Shown: piece by piece, positions 1 to 9,180 of the stretch
How positions within the stretch are numbered: the first letter of the stretch is position 1
How the letters are laid out: each line of letters begins with the position of its first letter
NCBI RefSeq assembly: GCF_032062175.1
Contig: NZ_DAMBQK010000002.1
Location: forward strand, 62,001-126,000
Length of the DNA stretch: 64,000 bases
Origin: Atlantibacter sp032062175
GTDB taxonomy: Bacteria > Pseudomonadota > Gammaproteobacteria > Enterobacterales > Enterobacteriaceae
Direction of reading: 5' to 3'
Notes under the pieces: generated by a model
The model's input: only the letters and a program-made list of their open reading frames with translations
Told to the model about the DNA's origin: nothing
The model's database searches: none
Position numbers and translations under genes: made by a program

Positions 1-1880
1 GTCACATCGATCACATCAGTCACTTTGTAAGCCACTTCGCCTTTAATCTGCACGGTGCCGTTTTCCTGGCTGCACACCAGCTCATCGCGCACCGCATGCA
101 AGAACGGCGCAGGGATAAACGCCACCGCGCCGTTATCCACCAGACGCACACGCATGCCGCCACGGCTGATATCAATAATTTCCGCCGCAAAACGCGTGTC
201 CGTGCCGGCTTTATCCTTCAGGAAACGGGCATAGAGCCAGTCGCCAACGTCACGCTCCGCCATACGGTTGGCGCGGCGGCGTTCCGCCATCGGCGTCAGG
301 ACGTCATCTTGCGGGCGCTCTGCGGTTTCGCCTTTGATGATGGCTTTCAGCAGGCGGTGGTTGATCATGTCGCCATACTTACGGATGGGCGATGTCCAGG
401 TAGCATAGGCTTCAAGGCCAAGACCAAAATGCGCGCCCGGCTCGGTGCTGATTTCAGCGAACGACTGGAAGCGACGAATGCGGCTATCCAGGAAACCGGT
501 CGGCTGCGCGTCTAATTCGCGGCGCAGTTTACAGAAACCTTCCAGCGTCAGAACTTCCTGAGCATCAACATGCATGCCGTGAGATTGCAGCAGGCTCGCC
601 AGTTGCTCAGTATTCGCCGGGTCGAAACCGGCGTGCACGTTGTAAATGCCAAAGCCCAGCTTGTCGCGCAGCACGCGCGCGGCGCAGACGTTAGCGGCAA
701 TCATCGATTCTTCCACAATGCGGTTGGCGATACGGCGCGGCTCAGCCACGATATCCAGCACTTCGCCTTTTTCACCCAGCACAAAACGGTAGTCAGGACG
801 ATCTTTAAAGACCAATGCATGCTGGTGGCGCCACGCGTTGCGGCGCTCGCAGACCTGTTGCAGCAAACGGATTTGTTGGGCAATCGCGTCGCTTTCCGGT
901 TGCCATTCACCGCTGTTTTCCAGCCAGTCAGAAACATTGTCATAAGCCAGTTTGGCTTTTGATTCCACGGTCGCGGCGAAGAAATGGATCTCGTCGTCGA
1001 TAGCGCCGTCCGGCTGGATCACCATGCGGCAGGCCAGCGCCGGACGCGCTTCATGGGCGCGTAGCGAGCAGAGATCGTCTGACAGTTCGCGCGGCAGCAT
1101 CGGGATATTGAAGCCCGGCAGGTAGTTAGTGAACGCACGGATTTTCGCCATGCCGTCAAGCTTGCTGTTGGGCGCGATCCAGGCGGTAGGATCGGCAATC
1201 GCTACGGTCAGCGCCAGGCTGCCGTCTTCGCGTTGCTCGACGAACAGCGCATCATCCATATCTTCTGTGCTGGCGCTGTCGATAGTGACGAAATCCAGCG
1301 CGGTAAGATCTTCGCGTACCATGCCTTCGTCCAGCATTTCCGTCGCCACGCCGTTCGGTGCTTCACGTTCCAGATTATGGCGTGCCAGCGTTACCCACCA
1401 CGGGGCGAAATGGTCGTCGCCAAAGGTAATGTACTGGGTGAGTTCCGCGTAAAAACCGCGATCGCCCTTCAGCGGATGGCGGCGCATTTCTGCCACGACC
1501 CAGTCGCCGTTTTGGAAATCGTGTTCAACATCGCGGGCGGCGCGGCAGGAGATAACATCTTTGATCAATGGATGGTCCGGTACGATGGAAAGACGGTCAT
1601 CTTTCTTTTGTACCCGGCCAACGAAACGGGTCAGGAAGGGTTCAATCAGCGTTTCTGGTTCCGCGCTTTCTTTCTCTTTTTCAGTGTGAATGACGGCGCT
1701 GATCCGGTCGCCGTGCATCACTTTTTTCATCTGCGGCGGCGGAATGAAATAGCTTTTTTGCGCGTCAACTTCGAGAAAACCAAATCCTTTTTCGGTGGCT
1801 TTTACCACGCCTTCGGCGCGTGGCGTTTGGGAATGCAGTTGCTGTTTAAGCTGCGCTAGCAGCGGGTTATCCTGAAACAT
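1..1880 (-). CDS. rnb: Exoribonuclease II (RNase II), 3' end cut by window edge
   Basis: RNase II degrades single-stranded RNA 3' to 5' in the cytoplasm and takes part in mRNA turnover. The reverse strand reads without a stop from an ATG at 1880-1878 (MFQDNPLLAQLKQ) to the window edge, giving about 626 codons. The E. coli protein has 644 aa, so only about 18 C-terminal residues lie outside. The N-terminal cold-shock/OB region, the central RNB domain (for example NVHAGFDPANTEQLASLL) and the C-terminal S1 domain (TVQIKGEVAYKVTDVIDVT at the edge) are all recognisable. The gene lies 101 bp downstream of yciW on the same strand, as in E. coli. All plus-strand open frames across 96-1860 are antisense shadows of this gene. 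Confidence 0.96.
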   Translation of the reverse strand, partial: MFQDNPLLAQLKQQLHSQTPRAEGVVKATEKGFGFLEVDAQKSYFIPPPQMKKVMHGDRISAVIHTEKEKESAEPETLIEPFLTRFVGRVQKKDDRLSIVPDHPLIKDVISCRAARDVEHDFQNGDWVVAEMRRHPLKGDRGFYAELTQYITFGDDHFAPWWVTLARHNLEREAPNGVATEMLDEGMVREDLTALDFVTIDSASTEDMDDALFVEQREDGSLALTVAIADPTAWIAPNSKLDGMAKIRAFTNYLPGFNIPMLPRELSDDLCSLRAHEARPALACRMVIQPDGAIDDEIHFFAATVESKAKLAYDNVSDWLENSGEWQPESDAIAQQIRLLQQVCERRNAWRHQHALVFKDRPDYRFVLGEKGEVLDIVAEPRRIANRIVEESMIAANVCAARVLRDKLGFGIYNVHAGFDPANTEQLASLLQSHGMHVDAQEVLTLEGFCKLRRELDAQPTGFLDSRIRRFQSFAEISTEPGAHFGLGLEAYATWTSPIRKYGDMINHRLLKAIIKGETAERPQDDVLTPMAERRRANRMAERDVGDWLYARFLKDKAGTDTRFAAEIIDISRGGMRVRLVDNGAVAFIPAPFLHAVRDELVCSQENGTVQIKGEVAYKVTDVIDV

Positions 1881-1981
1881 ATTTTCGCATTTTCGTGGCC
1901 AATTGAGCGGCTGACAGTTTTACGCGATTCCAGGGGTGTCAGCAAGCGCTCTTTGCCCTGAAATCACGCGATCGGGCGGTT

Positions 1982-3142
1982 TTAGCCGATATCGCCGAAA
2001 CCCAGTTTCAAGCGGTTGAGCCACCCGCAGAACCCCACCCATATTAGTAAACGCAGCGCCTGGTGGCAGGATAACCCCTGTTCAATTAACGGCTGGAAAT
2101 GCGCCTGGCTAAAGCGATCGGGGGCACGGGTTAGCCATTGCGTCGCCTGAATAATGGCTCGCTCGGCCGAATGATGGTGGCTCCAGGCATTCAGCGCCCG
2201 TTCGCCGTTGCGCACCGCTTCCGGCAAACTGGTATCGCCGCTCCATATCTCAGCCGCATCATTAAAACAGGCTACGCTACCGTTGATTCTGGCACTCACC
2301 AGCGTGGCAAGGGTGGCGGCATTAAAAATATCTTGCGAGGGCCGAAGTTCTGTACTTAGCTGCACAAAAGGCTCAATCGTCAGCGGATCCTGAATCAATA
2401 AACCCGCCAGCTCGCGCAACAGCGGCTCTCGGGCGCAGTGAAGAAACCGCTCCTGAAGCTTATCGTTAGCCAGTGGTGTGTCGGACTGGGGTAAATCAGC
2501 GCGCCAGCTTGCAGGGGTTTGATGGAACCGTTCGGCGGGCGCATCTTGCTGCATATCAAAACCGGGCAACCAGCGTACCGGTATCCCCATCGCGGCCTGA
2601 AACGCCGCAACAACCCGCGCCTGGAAACCAACAAAGCCGATAATGTGATTAAACGTGACGATATCGCCCGTCGACAACCCGGCTTCGTCAAGTTGCTGGC
2701 GAAGATGACTATCGATTAGCGTCGGCTGGCTGGCGAGTTGGCGCGCGTACTGGGTAATAAGGGTTAAGCGGCGGTTACTTTCGCGGGAGGAATCGGGGCC
2801 GGGTAGCGGCGTGAGGCGGGCGGCGTAGTGATTACACAGCCGCTGTACGCCGCACACCTGCGCTACCGTGAGGGCGGTGCTCAGGCGGTCGTAACTGCTT
2901 AACGTATTAAGCCGGTCAGGCACAACGCGATCGGGGAAGAACAGAGCGCTAAGCTTACGGGCGGTGGATAACCCTAACAGGTGCGGAGCAACCAGGTCGT
3001 CCTCCACCGTTAAATCCAGTAAAAACCGATCCTGCACATGGGCAGCTTCCGGTACGAGCGACACCACATCATCAGGAAGACGGCTTGACTGAGTTTCATG
3101 ATACCAGTGGTTACGACCGGTTTCGCGGCGGCGTTGTTCCAT
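1982..3142 (-). CDS. yciW: YciW, putative peroxidase/CMD-superfamily oxidoreductase
   Basis: The protein has 386 aa and opens MEQRRRETGRNHWYHETQSS, the characteristic start of E. coli YciW. The middle (GFVGFQARVVAAFQ, preceded by LSTGDIVTFNHI) resembles the AhpD/carboxymuconolactone-decarboxylase fold. In E. coli yciW belongs to the CysB-controlled cysteine/methionine genes, but its reaction is not established. The gene sits between rnb and fabI exactly as in E. coli. The ATG at 3142 follows AAGGAAAGCTC. The C-terminal half diverges more than the N-terminal half. The identity is firm from start motif and synteny. The biochemical role is not known. Confidence 0.88.
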   Translation of the reverse strand: MEQRRRETGRNHWYHETQSSRLPDDVVSLVPEAAHVQDRFLLDLTVEDDLVAPHLLGLSTARKLSALFFPDRVVPDRLNTLSSYDRLSTALTVAQVCGVQRLCNHYAARLTPLPGPDSSRESNRRLTLITQYARQLASQPTLIDSHLRQQLDEAGLSTGDIVTFNHIIGFVGFQARVVAAFQAAMGIPVRWLPGFDMQQDAPAERFHQTPASWRADLPQSDTPLANDKLQERFLHCAREPLLRELAGLLIQDPLTIEPFVQLSTELRPSQDIFNAATLATLVSARINGSVACFNDAAEIWSGDTSLPEAVRNGERALNAWSHHHSAERAIIQATQWLTRAPDRFSQAHFQPLIEQGLSCHQALRLLIWVGFCGWLNRLKLGFGDIG

Positions 3143-3306
3143 GAGCTTTCCTTGAAAAAAATGAAAGACCCGAAGCCCGAGCGGCTTACCGGGCCTGGTT
3201 CGCAGCCTTATCCTGGCGTAAGGGCAACGGCCAACAAAAGATTGTTCAGTGATATTTAAGATCGGAAAGCTATAAACAGCGGGAGGGAAGGCGGGGCGAT
3301 GGTAAT

Positions 3307-3330
3307 AAAAAGGCGGGCCGCAGCCCGCCT
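3307..3330 (-). terminator. Rho-independent terminator after fabI
   Basis: An 8-bp stem AGGCGGGC/GCCCGCCT (3311-3318 with 3323-3330) with a 4-nt loop is followed on the minus strand by a T run. It lies 20 bp beyond the fabI stop, so it should end fabI transcription before yciW. Confidence 0.85.
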
Positions 3331-3350
3331 TAGCAATACGGAAATCTGGA

Positions 3351-4139
3351 TTACTTGAGTTCCAGCTCGTTCATCGCGGCGATGCTGAATCCGCCATCCA
3401 CGTGAACCACTTCACCGGTAATGCCGCCAGAGAGATCGGAGCACAGGAATGCTGCGCTGTTGCCCACGTCTTCAATGGTGACGGTGCGACGAATCGGGGT
3501 AACCGCTTCGCAGTGCGCCAGCATTTTACGGAAATCTTTAATGCCAGAAGCCGCCAGTGTGCGGATCGGACCCGCAGAGATCGCGTTGACGCGAACGCCT
3601 TCAGGACCCATCGCATTCGCCATATAACGCACGTTAGCTTCCAGCGACGCTTTCGCCAGGCCCATGACGTTATAGTTCGGGATAGCACGCTCTGCGCCCA
3701 GGTAGGAAAGGGTCAGCAGGGCAGAGCCAGGGTTAAGCATTTCACGGCTGGCTTTCGCCAGGGCAACAAAGCTGTAAGCACTGATGTCGTGCGCGATTTT
3801 GAAGCCTTCACGGGTCACAACGTTGACATAGTCGCCATCAAGCTGGTCGCCCGGCGCGAAACCGATGGAGTGCACAAAACCGTCGAACTTCGGCCACACT
3901 TTCGCCAGCTCGACAAACAGTGCGTCAATGCTGGCATCTTCAGCTACGTCGCACGGCAGCACGATGCTCGAACCCAGTTGAGCGGCAAACTCTTCCACGC
4001 GGCCTTTCAGCTTGTCGTTTTGATAGGTGAACGCCAGTTCAGCCCCTTCGCGGTGCATCGCTTGCGCAATACCAAAGGCGATGGAAAGTTTGCTGGCGAC
4101 GCCAGTCACCAGAATGCGCTTACCGGTAAGAAAACCCAT
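3351..4139 (-). CDS. fabI: Enoyl-[acyl-carrier-protein] reductase (NADH) FabI
   Basis: FabI reduces trans-2-enoyl-ACP to acyl-ACP in the last step of each fatty-acid elongation cycle in the cytosol, and it is the target of triclosan. The protein is 262 aa, the same length as E. coli FabI. It shows the SDR-type nucleotide-binding start GKRILVTGVASKLSIAFG, the SIGFAPGDQ segment with Gly93, and the catalytic pair Tyr156 and Lys163 in NYNVMGLAK. The C-terminus VVHVDGGFSIAAMNELELK is typical. It has its own terminator and an upstream AT-rich region with promoter-like sequence (4140-4374). The plus-strand frame across 3402-4148 is a shadow. Confidence 0.98.
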   Translation of the reverse strand: MGFLTGKRILVTGVASKLSIAFGIAQAMHREGAELAFTYQNDKLKGRVEEFAAQLGSSIVLPCDVAEDASIDALFVELAKVWPKFDGFVHSIGFAPGDQLDGDYVNVVTREGFKIAHDISAYSFVALAKASREMLNPGSALLTLSYLGAERAIPNYNVMGLAKASLEANVRYMANAMGPEGVRVNAISAGPIRTLAASGIKDFRKMLAHCEAVTPIRRTVTIEDVGNSAAFLCSDLSGGITGEVVHVDGGFSIAAMNELELK

Positions 4140-4374
4140 AGCTTTTAATCCTTATCGTCGTTACTTATTCTGTTTTAAAATCATACGATTATGAGTCTAA
4201 AACCAAATTACATGCAATGCAGAATGAAATTATAGCCTTTTACAGGCATGAGTTGTCACGCCTTTTTGCTAACACGGATGCATCAAAAACCGCGTTAAGC
4301 CCTTCACCGCATCCATCAACGACTCAAATATACCACGAGGATAACGACGCACTGATCCAACCTTTGAGGAGGCA

Positions 4375-4995
4375 TCAGTATTTGAGCGGCAAATGCTTGA
4401 TTTCACGTAGGCGCCCTACCTCTATAACGATATAGCCGCCTTTTTTGAGATCGGATAGAATTTTCATTACGCAAGTACGGGAAAGATGCACTTTGTCACG
4501 AATGTAACGCTCAGCTGAAAGGCTATTGCGCAGCGATTCGGGTTCGTTGATTAACTCAATGAGTTGTTTACGAACCAGTTCATAGGAAGTCGGTGCGGTA
4601 AGCTGGTTACTGTAGAGGTACAATTTATTGGTCTGTACCATCATATGCCGCGCTAAAATTTCCCACAGACCTTTTTCTTCGATGTGCTGAAGAACCTGTT
4701 CCTGGGGAAGAGTGTGTATTGAGGCGGTTTCTTTAATCACGATATACGCATCGGAAACGCCCAGGCCCAACACACTTGGCGCGGCTATTCTGACAATAAG
4801 TATCTGGTCGGTGCTACGACGGAGTTCAATGACGCCTGTTTCGACAATATGACAAATCCTAACGCCGCCCTGAATGAAATCAAGCCGAGTCCCTTTTGCA
4901 TACATGCGTGGTGTAAAGGGTTTTAACGACTCGATTAATGGCATCGCATAAGGCGATGGTTTATTAACTGCTGCTACTGGGCTTTTTTCGCTCAT
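4375..4995 (-). CDS. Crp-fold winged-helix regulator, IprA/YaiV-like
   Basis: This 206-aa protein has an N-terminal cyclic-nucleotide-binding-like beta domain (about 30-120) and a C-terminal winged helix (about 150-200: ERYIRDKVHLSRTCVMKILSDLKKGGYIVI). The ending LREIKHLPLKY matches the INRLPxxY ending of the E. coli YaiV/IprA family. Family members influence peroxide resistance and fimbrial expression. Effector and targets here are unknown, and the residues needed for cAMP binding are not evident. It occupies the place of E. coli ycjD between fabI and sap. Its AT-richness and the 540-bp AT-rich DNA upstream differ from the neighbours and suggest a separate acquisition. Family assignment is good; function is inferred only at family level. 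Confidence 0.75.
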   Translation of the reverse strand: MSEKSPVAAVNKPSPYAMPLIESLKPFTPRMYAKGTRLDFIQGGVRICHIVETGVIELRRSTDQILIVRIAAPSVLGLGVSDAYIVIKETASIHTLPQEQVLQHIEEKGLWEILARHMMVQTNKLYLYSNQLTAPTSYELVRKQLIELINEPESLRNSLSAERYIRDKVHLSRTCVMKILSDLKKGGYIVIEVGRLREIKHLPLKY

Positions 4996-5537
4996 ATAAA
5001 TTGTATCGCCTTTTCCTTAGCTAGTTTCTATTTGTAACGCTCATGCCCATATTTTTACATAATTTAGGCACACCATTCCCTTCGGTTATCTGTAAATATA
5101 ATTAAGAAATAGTCATATTAAACTTAGGGTGTTAATAGTGACTCCTTGGATGAAAAGCTATTGAATTTAATGATATAAGATGGATTTTTTACATCTTGAG
5201 GGGGTTGGTTTTATTTCCATCTCTGTTAAAGAAGTTAACGTTATTTAGCCATGGCAGTGATAAGTGTGCCATACCAGAAAAAAAGAGAAAATATAGTGTT
5301 TTATTTCATAAATTACAGGAAGCGTATTTTTGTTCAAAATCGCACCAGAAATATACTTAAAGTTTATATTTAAAGCGAATTCATTGACGCCATTGATTTA
5401 TACAGATTAACTTATTAGGAATTGATTGCAGGGCGATTAAAATAAGCTTTTAAATATATGTTTCGATGTAGGTGATATTATATACCTAATTCGCACCAGA
5501 AAGGCGATTTTTTTTGGCGGGTCGCCCCGCCCATCGT
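4996..5537. other. AT-rich intergenic region between the IprA-like gene and sapF
   Basis: I see no convincing gene in these 540 bases. They are much richer in A+T than the neighbours. They carry a 12-bp exact direct repeat, TCGCACCAGAAA at 5340-5351 and 5491-5502. The promoter of the IprA-like gene should lie at the left end. A hairpin at about 5516-5532 has its T run on the wrong side to terminate sapF. Confidence 0.6.
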
Positions 5538-6344
5538 TCAGCGATCTTTGCGCCAGGCGTCCGCCGTCAATGCCTCACCAAAATGGCTGGCGATTAACCG
5601 CTTAGTCAGATCGTGCAGCGGAGACGCCAGCACATCAGCAGTGCTGCCGCGCTCCACCACTTCGCCCTGGTGCATTACCATCACCAGATCGCTGATGTGC
5701 TTCATCATGCCGATATGCTGAGTCACATAGATATACGAAATCCCCTGTTTCTCCTGCAACTCCAGCATCAGGTTGATTAACTGGGAGCGCATCGACATAT
5801 CCAGCGACGCCAGCGCCTCATCGGCAATAATCACTTTCGGGCGCAGGATCAGCGCACGCGCCAGTCCGAGACGCTGTTTCTGGCCGGGGGCCAGCATATG
5901 GGGGTAGTAGCTGGCGTGATCCGGCAGCAGCCCCACCATACGTAGCGTTTCCAGAATCTGCTTCTTACGCAGTTCCGGTTCCAGATCGGTATTCAATCGC
6001 AAGGGGAAATCGAGGATCTGCGAAACGCGCTGGCGCGGATTAAGCGACGTCGAAGGGTCCTGGAAAATCATACGGATACGCTGGCTCCGGAATGAATAAT
6101 CACCGTAGTGCAGCTTATGATCGTCAATCAACAGTTCCCCGCTGGTGGGTTCCACCATGCCGGCCAGCATCTTAGCCAGGGTAGATTTCCCCGAACCGTT
6201 TTCGCCAATAATCGCCAGCGTCTGCTTTTCCCGCAGGGTAAAGCTTAACGGCTTAACGGCTTCCACGGTCTGGCGGTGAAACCAGCCGGTGCGATAGCGA
6301 AAGGTTTTGCTGAGATTGCGGACTTCTAATAGCGTCTCGACCAC
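5538..6344 (-). CDS. sapF: SapF, ABC transporter ATP-binding protein
   Basis: SapF is the second ATPase of the SapABCDF importer of the peptide/opine/nickel family. The complex is linked to antimicrobial-peptide resistance in Salmonella and to putrescine export in E. coli. The protein is 268 aa. Walker A is GENGSGKST, Walker B is VIIADEALASLD, and the signature loop is LAPGQKQRLGLARAL, a degenerate LSGGQ typical of SapF. The start is GTG at 6344, because the frame opens VETLLEVRNLSKTFRYRTGWF exactly where the E. coli protein begins. It lies 1 bp beyond the sapD stop and closes the operon. Confidence 0.95.
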   Translation of the reverse strand: MVETLLEVRNLSKTFRYRTGWFHRQTVEAVKPLSFTLREKQTLAIIGENGSGKSTLAKMLAGMVEPTSGELLIDDHKLHYGDYSFRSQRIRMIFQDPSTSLNPRQRVSQILDFPLRLNTDLEPELRKKQILETLRMVGLLPDHASYYPHMLAPGQKQRLGLARALILRPKVIIADEALASLDMSMRSQLINLMLELQEKQGISYIYVTQHIGMMKHISDLVMVMHQGEVVERGSTADVLASPLHDLTKRLIASHFGEALTADAWRKDR

Positions 6345-6345
6345 T

Positions 6346-7338
6346 TCACTCTTTCTCCATATTCAGCGGGAAATGGCAGGCGAAAAGATGCCCTCTCGGG
6401 CCGGCAAGACGCGGCGTTTCGACGCATTTGCGCTGGGCATAGGGGCAGCGCGGCCCCAGACGGCAGCCAATCGGCAGGTGTTCCAGCAACGGGATCGCGC
6501 CCTGGAGTGTATTCAACCGGCTTTTATGCGGCATGGCGCTGCCAAAATCGGGAATCGCGCGGATCAGCGCCTGGGTATAAGGATGATGCGGCATGGTGAT
6601 CAGTTCTTCGCTTGGTGCGGTTTCCACCGTCTGGCCGCAGTACATTACGTTAATCCGATCAGCCCACTGGCTGAGCATCTGCAAATCATGGCTGATGAGC
6701 AGAATGGTGGTATTGTTATTCTGGTTAAGCCGGGTCAACAAACGGAAAATCTGCGCCTGAGTCGTCGGTTCCATCGCATTGGTCGGCTCATCGGCAATCA
6801 GTAAACGTGGCTGGTTAGCCAGCGCGATGGCGATCATGACTTTCTGGCACTCCCCGTCGGTAAGCTCATACGGGAAGCTGTTCATCGCATCTTTGTGATC
6901 TTTAATCCCCACCCGGTGCAACAGCTCAATGGCGCGCTGTTTGCGCCAGCCAACGCGCTGCCACCAGCGACCTTTCCAGGTCCAGGCGGGAATGTTTTGC
7001 ATCAGCTGGCGGCCAATTTTTTCTGAAGGATCCAGACATGATTGTGGCTCCTGAAAAATCATCGACACGTTATGTCCCACCAGACGGCGTCGTTCACGCG
7101 CGGAGAGGCGCAGCAGGTCGATATCATCAAAGCGCATACGGTCGGCGGTAACGCGCCAGTTGTCTTTAGTTACGCCGCAAATTGCTTTAGCGATGAGACT
7201 TTTGCCGGAACCCGATTCGCCCACCAACCCACGGATCTCCCCCTCGGCCAGCGTCATACTGACCCGGTCCACGGCTTTCACCCACTCTTCACCGGCTTTA
7301 AATTCAATGGTGAGATTACGGATATCAAGTAACGGCAT
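6346..7338 (-). CDS. sapD: SapD, ABC transporter ATP-binding protein
   Basis: The protein is 330 aa, the length of E. coli SapD, which also supports Trk potassium uptake there. Walker A is GESGSGKSL and Walker B LLIADEPTNAME. The C-terminal region carries the oligopeptide-type extension with the cysteines CRLGPRCPYAQRKC that family members use for metal or Fe-S binding. The ATG overlaps the sapC stop by one base (TAATG), which indicates translational coupling. It acts on the cytoplasmic face with SapF to energise the SapB/SapC channel. Confidence 0.95.
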   Translation of the reverse strand: MPLLDIRNLTIEFKAGEEWVKAVDRVSMTLAEGEIRGLVGESGSGKSLIAKAICGVTKDNWRVTADRMRFDDIDLLRLSARERRRLVGHNVSMIFQEPQSCLDPSEKIGRQLMQNIPAWTWKGRWWQRVGWRKQRAIELLHRVGIKDHKDAMNSFPYELTDGECQKVMIAIALANQPRLLIADEPTNAMEPTTQAQIFRLLTRLNQNNNTTILLISHDLQMLSQWADRINVMYCGQTVETAPSEELITMPHHPYTQALIRAIPDFGSAMPHKSRLNTLQGAIPLLEHLPIGCRLGPRCPYAQRKCVETPRLAGPRGHLFACHFPLNMEKE

Positions 7339-8228
7339 TATTCCACTCCCGCATTAATGGCGCGTCGGATACCTTCGCCAAGCAGGTTGATCAGCAACAC
7401 GCTGACCATAATGGCGGCACCGGGCAGCATCACCGTCCAGGGCGCGACATAAATTAATTCTAGCGCATCCCCCAGCATCGCTCCCCACTCGGGCGAAGGT
7501 AGCTGCGCGCCGAGATCAAGAAAGCCGAGCGCGGCAATATCCAGCACCGCCATCGACAGGGCGCGCGTCACTTCGCTAACGAACACCGAGGCGGTATTGG
7601 GCAGCACGGCGAACCAGAGAATATTCAGGGTTGATGCGCCGTCAAGGCGGGCCGCCACGACGTACTCTTTTTCCAGTTCATCGTGCACCATGCTGTATAC
7701 CGAACGCACAATGCGCGGCAGCAGTGCCAGCCACACCGCGAACATCGCATGGGTCAACCCTGGCCCGGCAAACGCGACCACGATAATTGCCAGCAGCAGG
7801 GAAGGGATCGACAGCAGCGTATCCAGAATATGGTTAAGCAACGCCGAACGCAGCCCGTGGGTAGATCCGGCGATTACGCCTAACACTAAACCCACTACCG
7901 CCGCGCCCAGCGTCACCACGAACGCGCCACCTACGGTGGGTGCCGCGCCGCTCAGCAGACGGCTTAATACATCGCGGCCTAAATCGTCGGTGCCTAAAAA
8001 GAATGACACCTCGCCATAGCGCGACCATGACGGCGGCAGCAACTGATAGCCGAGAAACTGCTGATTAATGTCATAAGGAGAAAACAGCGAGCCAAACACG
8101 CAGAGCAGCATCAGCCCGGCGCAGCCGTACAGGCCGACCATCGCCATGGTATCGCCGTAGAATTTGCGCCATACCGTGCGTAACGCCCCCGGCGGTCGCT
8201 TTTCGCTGTAAACATTATCGTAGGGCAT
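7338..8228 (-). CDS. sapC: SapC, ABC transporter permease
   Basis: An inner-membrane permease of 296 aa. It begins MPYDNVYSEKRPPGALRTVWRKF and has about six membrane segments. The EAA-type loop, which docks the ATPases, is visible around VAARLDGASTLNILWFAVLPN. It overlaps sapB by 14 bp and sapD by 1 bp, so the operon is tightly coupled. The family is DppC/OppC. With SapB it forms the channel for the SapA-delivered substrate. Confidence 0.95.
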   Translation of the reverse strand: MPYDNVYSEKRPPGALRTVWRKFYGDTMAMVGLYGCAGLMLLCVFGSLFSPYDINQQFLGYQLLPPSWSRYGEVSFFLGTDDLGRDVLSRLLSGAAPTVGGAFVVTLGAAVVGLVLGVIAGSTHGLRSALLNHILDTLLSIPSLLLAIIVVAFAGPGLTHAMFAVWLALLPRIVRSVYSMVHDELEKEYVVAARLDGASTLNILWFAVLPNTASVFVSEVTRALSMAVLDIAALGFLDLGAQLPSPEWGAMLGDALELIYVAPWTVMLPGAAIMVSVLLINLLGEGIRRAINAGVE

Positions 8229-9180
8229 ACCATTCCTTATGCTTCAGCGGGTTCGCCATGGCGCCGAGAATATCCGACAGCACGTTAACTGCAATCACCA
8301 GTGCGCCAATGACCATGACCCCGGCGGAAATCGCCGCATAATCCTGCTGGCGGATGGCATTAATCAACCAGCGGCCCAGCCCAGGCCAGCTAAACACCAT
8401 CTCAGTAATCATCGCCAGCGTCAGCATGGTGGAAAATTGCAGGCCCAGGCGGGGGATCACCGGAGGGAGGGCGTTATGCAGCACATGGCGGCGCAAAATC
8501 GTTAGCCGCGACAGGCCGCGTGTGGCAGCCGCTTTGACATAATTCTGATCGAACACCTCAATGGTACTGATGCGCATCAGACGGATCACTTCGGTGGTCG
8601 GCGCCACCGCCAGCGTCAGTACCGGCAGCACCATATGGCGCGCGGCGCTGATAATCATCTCATCGCGCCACGGCGAATCGGAAAGCCAGGCATCAATCAG
8701 AGCGAAACCGGTCACCTGTTTGACTTCATACAGCAGATCGAACCGGCCCGACACCGGCAGCCAGCCGAGGGTGAGCGAGAAAAACAGCGTCAGCAGCAGG
8801 GCCAGCCAGAATACCGGAATAGACAGGCCCACCAACGCCAGCCCGCTGATAAACGTATCCTGCCATTTATTGCGCAAAATCCCGGCCAGCATTCCAACCG
8901 GAATACCAATCAGCAACGCAAAGCCAAACGCCAGAATGCACAGTTCCATGGTAGCCGGGAACACTTCCCGCAACTGGGCGGTGATGGGCTGACCGTTGAT
9001 GCTGGATACGCCAAAATCCCAGTGCAGCACGCCGTCAAACCAGAACCACCACGCATTCCACAATGATGCGCCTTGTAGCGGGGCATGCGGGGTAAAATAG
9101 CTCAGGCAGAAGCCGACGATACTTAAAAACAGCAGCGTTACCAGCAACAGCAGTAAACGACGCAGGGTAAAAATAATCAT
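8215..9180 (-). CDS. sapB: SapB, ABC transporter permease
   Basis: An inner-membrane permease of 321 aa of the DppB/OppB family. It starts MIIFTLRRLLLLLVTLLFLS with a first membrane helix. The EAA motif is around VKAAATRGLSRLTILRRHVLHN. The ATG overlaps the sapA stop as ATGA (9180-9177). It pairs with SapC to form the membrane pore of the Sap importer. Length and sequence agree with E. coli SapB throughout. Confidence 0.95.
   Translation of the reverse strand: MIIFTLRRLLLLLVTLLFLSIVGFCLSYFTPHAPLQGASLWNAWWFWFDGVLHWDFGVSSINGQPITAQLREVFPATMELCILAFGFALLIGIPVGMLAGILRNKWQDTFISGLALVGLSIPVFWLALLLTLFFSLTLGWLPVSGRFDLLYEVKQVTGFALIDAWLSDSPWRDEMIISAARHMVLPVLTLAVAPTTEVIRLMRISTIEVFDQNYVKAAATRGLSRLTILRRHVLHNALPPVIPRLGLQFSTMLTLAMITEMVFSWPGLGRWLINAIRQQDYAAISAGVMVIGALVIAVNVLSDILGAMANPLKHKEWYALR

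Noticed and set aside
96..1859. Several long plus-strand frames at the left edge
   Set aside because: They are antisense to rnb, which reads continuously on the minus strand with full RNase II similarity.
3402..4148. A 248-codon plus-strand frame
   Set aside because: It is the shadow of fabI, with biased composition and no ribosome-binding site or homology.
4217..4435. A 72-codon plus-strand frame between fabI and the IprA-like gene
   Set aside because: It runs into the 3' end of the minus-strand regulator and has no ribosome-binding site; the region is better explained as the fabI promoter.
5505..5537. Hairpin beside the sapF stop as a terminator
   Set aside because: The homopolymer T run precedes the stem on the plus strand, so on the minus strand the stem is followed by A, not T.
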